Shown: positions 7,423 through 8,628 of the stretch, in pieces
Layout: every line of letters starts with the position of its first letter
Position numbering within the stretch: position 1 is the stretch's first letter
Assembly: GCA_025060275.1 (NCBI GenBank)
Contig: JANXCJ010000080.1
Span: forward strand, 1 to 8,628
Source: Bacteroidia bacterium
Lineage (GTDB): Bacteria > Bacteroidota > Bacteroidia > SpSt-205
DNA: 8,628 nucleotides
Reading direction: 5' to 3'
The notes under the pieces: generated by a model
Database searches by the model: none
What the model saw: only the letters and a program-made list of their open reading frames with translations
What the model was told of the DNA's origin: nothing
Translations under genes and position numbers: made by a program

Positions 7423-7944
7423 ATGGAAAGGCTCATAGCAGAAGGAGGAAGAATACAACTTACACTGCGCCGAATAGCTTCACAGATAGCTGAGTCAGCC
7501 CCTGTGGGGGCCTTAGTGGGAATAGAACCACGAGGTGTTATTTTAGCGGAGGTTCTTCAAATCCACCTTGAGAAACTCTTAGGTGAGCAGGTGCCCTTGG
7601 GCAAGCTGGATGTAACATTTTGGCGTGATGATTTGCGACAAAGAGAAAAACTGCGAGTTCCTCGCCCAACCTGGCTACCTTTCCCTATTGAGAACCACCG
7701 AATCTGGCTGGTAGATGATGTAATTTATACGGGCAGGACTGCACGAGCAGCCTTAGATGCTCTACAAGAGTTTGGAAGACCTGCTTCTATCCGGTTAGCA
7801 GTCTTAGTAGAGAGGAGAGGTCTAAGGGAAGTACCTATCGTGCCGGACTGTGTAGGCTTTGTTCTGGATACAATTCCTGAAGAAAAGGTGCTCGTGCATC
7901 TTTTTCCCCAGCCTTCTATCCGTATTGTGTCTGCGAATGCATAA
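7423..7944 (+). CDS. pyrR: PyrR: pyrimidine operon regulator / uracil phosphoribosyltransferase
   Basis: The 173-residue protein has a type I phosphoribosyltransferase fold and is close to the usual PyrR length of about 180. The PRPP loop is VDDVIYTGRT (97-106), followed by ARAALDAL and then ERRGLREVPIVPDCVGF, the PyrR counterpart of the DRGHRELPIRPD segment in Gram-positive PyrR. An early GIEPRGVILAE corresponds to the substrate-binding GI-x-x-RG loop. PyrR proteins convert uracil and PRPP to UMP; in Bacillus they also bind pyr mRNA leaders to cause attenuation.
Whether this one regulates is unknown: no leader or attenuator is visible in the 10-nt gap before it or in the overlap after it. 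It overlaps pyrB by 8 bp (ATGCATAA), which suggests translational coupling. ATG 7423 is the natural start, just after the fabG stop. Confidence 0.92.
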   Translation: MERLIAEGGRIQLTLRRIASQIAESAPVGALVGIEPRGVILAEVLQIHLEKLLGEQVPLGKLDVTFWRDDLRQREKLRVPRPTWLPFPIENHRIWLVDDVIYTGRTARAALDALQEFGRPASIRLAVLVERRGLREVPIVPDCVGFVLDTIPEEKVLVHLFPQPSIRIVSANA

Positions 7945-8628
7945 GCATTTTCCACAGAAGAAAGCAGACCTAATAGGGGTAAGGGACATGCCTACTGCGC
8001 AAGTCTGGCAGCTCTATCAGCTAGCGGACAGGTTTTATGATGTACTTCAGCAGCCTACTCGTAAGGTAGCTGTGCTTACAGGAAGTACCATAGGGCTCCT
8101 ATTCTTTGAGAGTTCTACACGCACCAAACTTTCCTTTGAACTAGCTGCGAAGAGATTGGGAGCGGATGTAGTGAATTTTGCTCCCGCAGGCTCTAGCTTA
8201 GATAAGGGCGAAAGCCTCCTTGACACGGCGTGTAATATCCTAGCTATGGGAGTGGATGCCATAGTCGTGAGGCATAGGGGGGTAGGAACAGCCCACTTCT
8301 TAGCTCGTAATTTACCTGTTCCTGTTATTAATGCAGGGGATGGAACGCATGAGCATCCCACTCAGGCTCTCCTGGATACATATACTCTTTATAGGTATTT
8401 TGGACGGGTAGCTGGACTAACGCTGACTATAATAGGAGACCTCTTTCACAGTCGCGTGGCGCTTTCCCACCTTTTATTAGCTCCTAAGATTGATTTGAAG
8501 CTAAGGCTTTGTGCGCCGCCCTCCCTTATCCCTCCTCTATGGTATGAATTGCCTTGGCCCATTTATACCAATGTAGCGGCAGCAGTGGAAGGCGCTGATG
8601 CTATTTTAGTACTCCGGATGCAGAAAGA
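7937..8628 (+). CDS. pyrB: Aspartate carbamoyltransferase catalytic chain, 3' end outside window
   Basis: The frame runs from ATG 7937 to the window edge, giving the first 230 residues of a protein usually a little over 300 long. It condenses carbamoyl phosphate with L-aspartate to N-carbamoylaspartate, the first committed step of pyrimidine synthesis. The carbamoyl-phosphate motif is FESSTRTKLSFE with S60-T61-R62-T63. The 80s loop has S86 and K90 (SLDKGES), then R112-H113, and H140-P-T-Q143 (HEHPTQALLD). The second domain has IGDLFHSRVA, and RMQ at 227-229, aligned with the aspartate-binding Arg region of the E. coli enzyme.
The aspartate-domain end (HPLPR region) is not in the window. The start overlaps the last 8 bp of pyrR in another frame, a common pyrR-pyrB arrangement. 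A downstream in-frame ATG (codon 18) would cut into the first helix and is less likely. Ornithine carbamoyltransferase is unlikely given the 80s-loop K and the RMQ motif. Confidence 0.95.
   Translation, partial: MHKHFPQKKADLIGVRDMPTAQVWQLYQLADRFYDVLQQPTRKVAVLTGSTIGLLFFESSTRTKLSFELAAKRLGADVVNFAPAGSSLDKGESLLDTACNILAMGVDAIVVRHRGVGTAHFLARNLPVPVINAGDGTHEHPTQALLDTYTLYRYFGRVAGLTLTIIGDLFHSRVALSHLLLAPKIDLKLRLCAPPSLIPPLWYELPWPIYTNVAAAVEGADAILVLRMQK

Noticed and set aside
8047..8361. 104-codon minus-strand open frame
   Set aside because: It is antisense to well-conserved pyrB coding sequence and has no recognisable features.

Overview
The window looks like chromosome of a Gram-negative Bacteroidota or close FCB-group relative. 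The evidence is a protein with a type IX secretion C-terminal sorting domain (with DUF4397 repeats), a TonB-dependent receptor of the carboxypeptidase-regulatory-domain type, no Shine-Dalgarno sequences at the gene starts, and copies of the Bacteroidota -7 promoter motif TAnnTTTG next to start codons. The genus cannot be named from sequence alone. No tRNA, rRNA, CRISPR array, insertion sequence or phage gene was seen.

Layout: (1) 1-89, minus strand: first 29 codons of an alpha-D-phosphohexomutase (GlmM/phosphomannomutase type), running off the left edge. (2) 90-153: 64-bp divergent promoter region. (3) 154-2964, plus: a TonB-dependent outer-membrane receptor that is recognisable end to end but broken by four frameshifts and two in-frame stops, so a pseudogene. 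(4) 3040-4824, plus: intact membrane-anchored LTA synthase/MdoB-type sulfatase-fold enzyme. (5) 4850-6595, plus: intact secreted protein with about four DUF4397 repeats and a T9SS sorting domain. (6) 6687 to the right edge, plus: a tight cluster fabG - pyrR - pyrB (pyrB cut by the window end).

How the genes work together: the first half is envelope-related (sugar-phosphate mutase for envelope precursors, outer-membrane receptor remnant, lipid-headgroup/polyol-phosphate transferase, secreted surface protein), but each of these genes seems to have its own promoter. The second half is one transcription unit joining fatty-acid elongation (FabG) with pyrimidine salvage/regulation (PyrR) and the first committed step of pyrimidine synthesis (PyrB).

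The two most noteworthy points are the TonB-receptor pseudogene, whose lesions contrast with the intact genes around it, and the perfect TAnnTTTG motif 3-8 nt upstream of all four first-in-unit plus-strand starts, with a one-mismatch copy at the minus-strand start. The second point suggests leaderless or near-leaderless transcripts. No clearly new multi-gene system was found.
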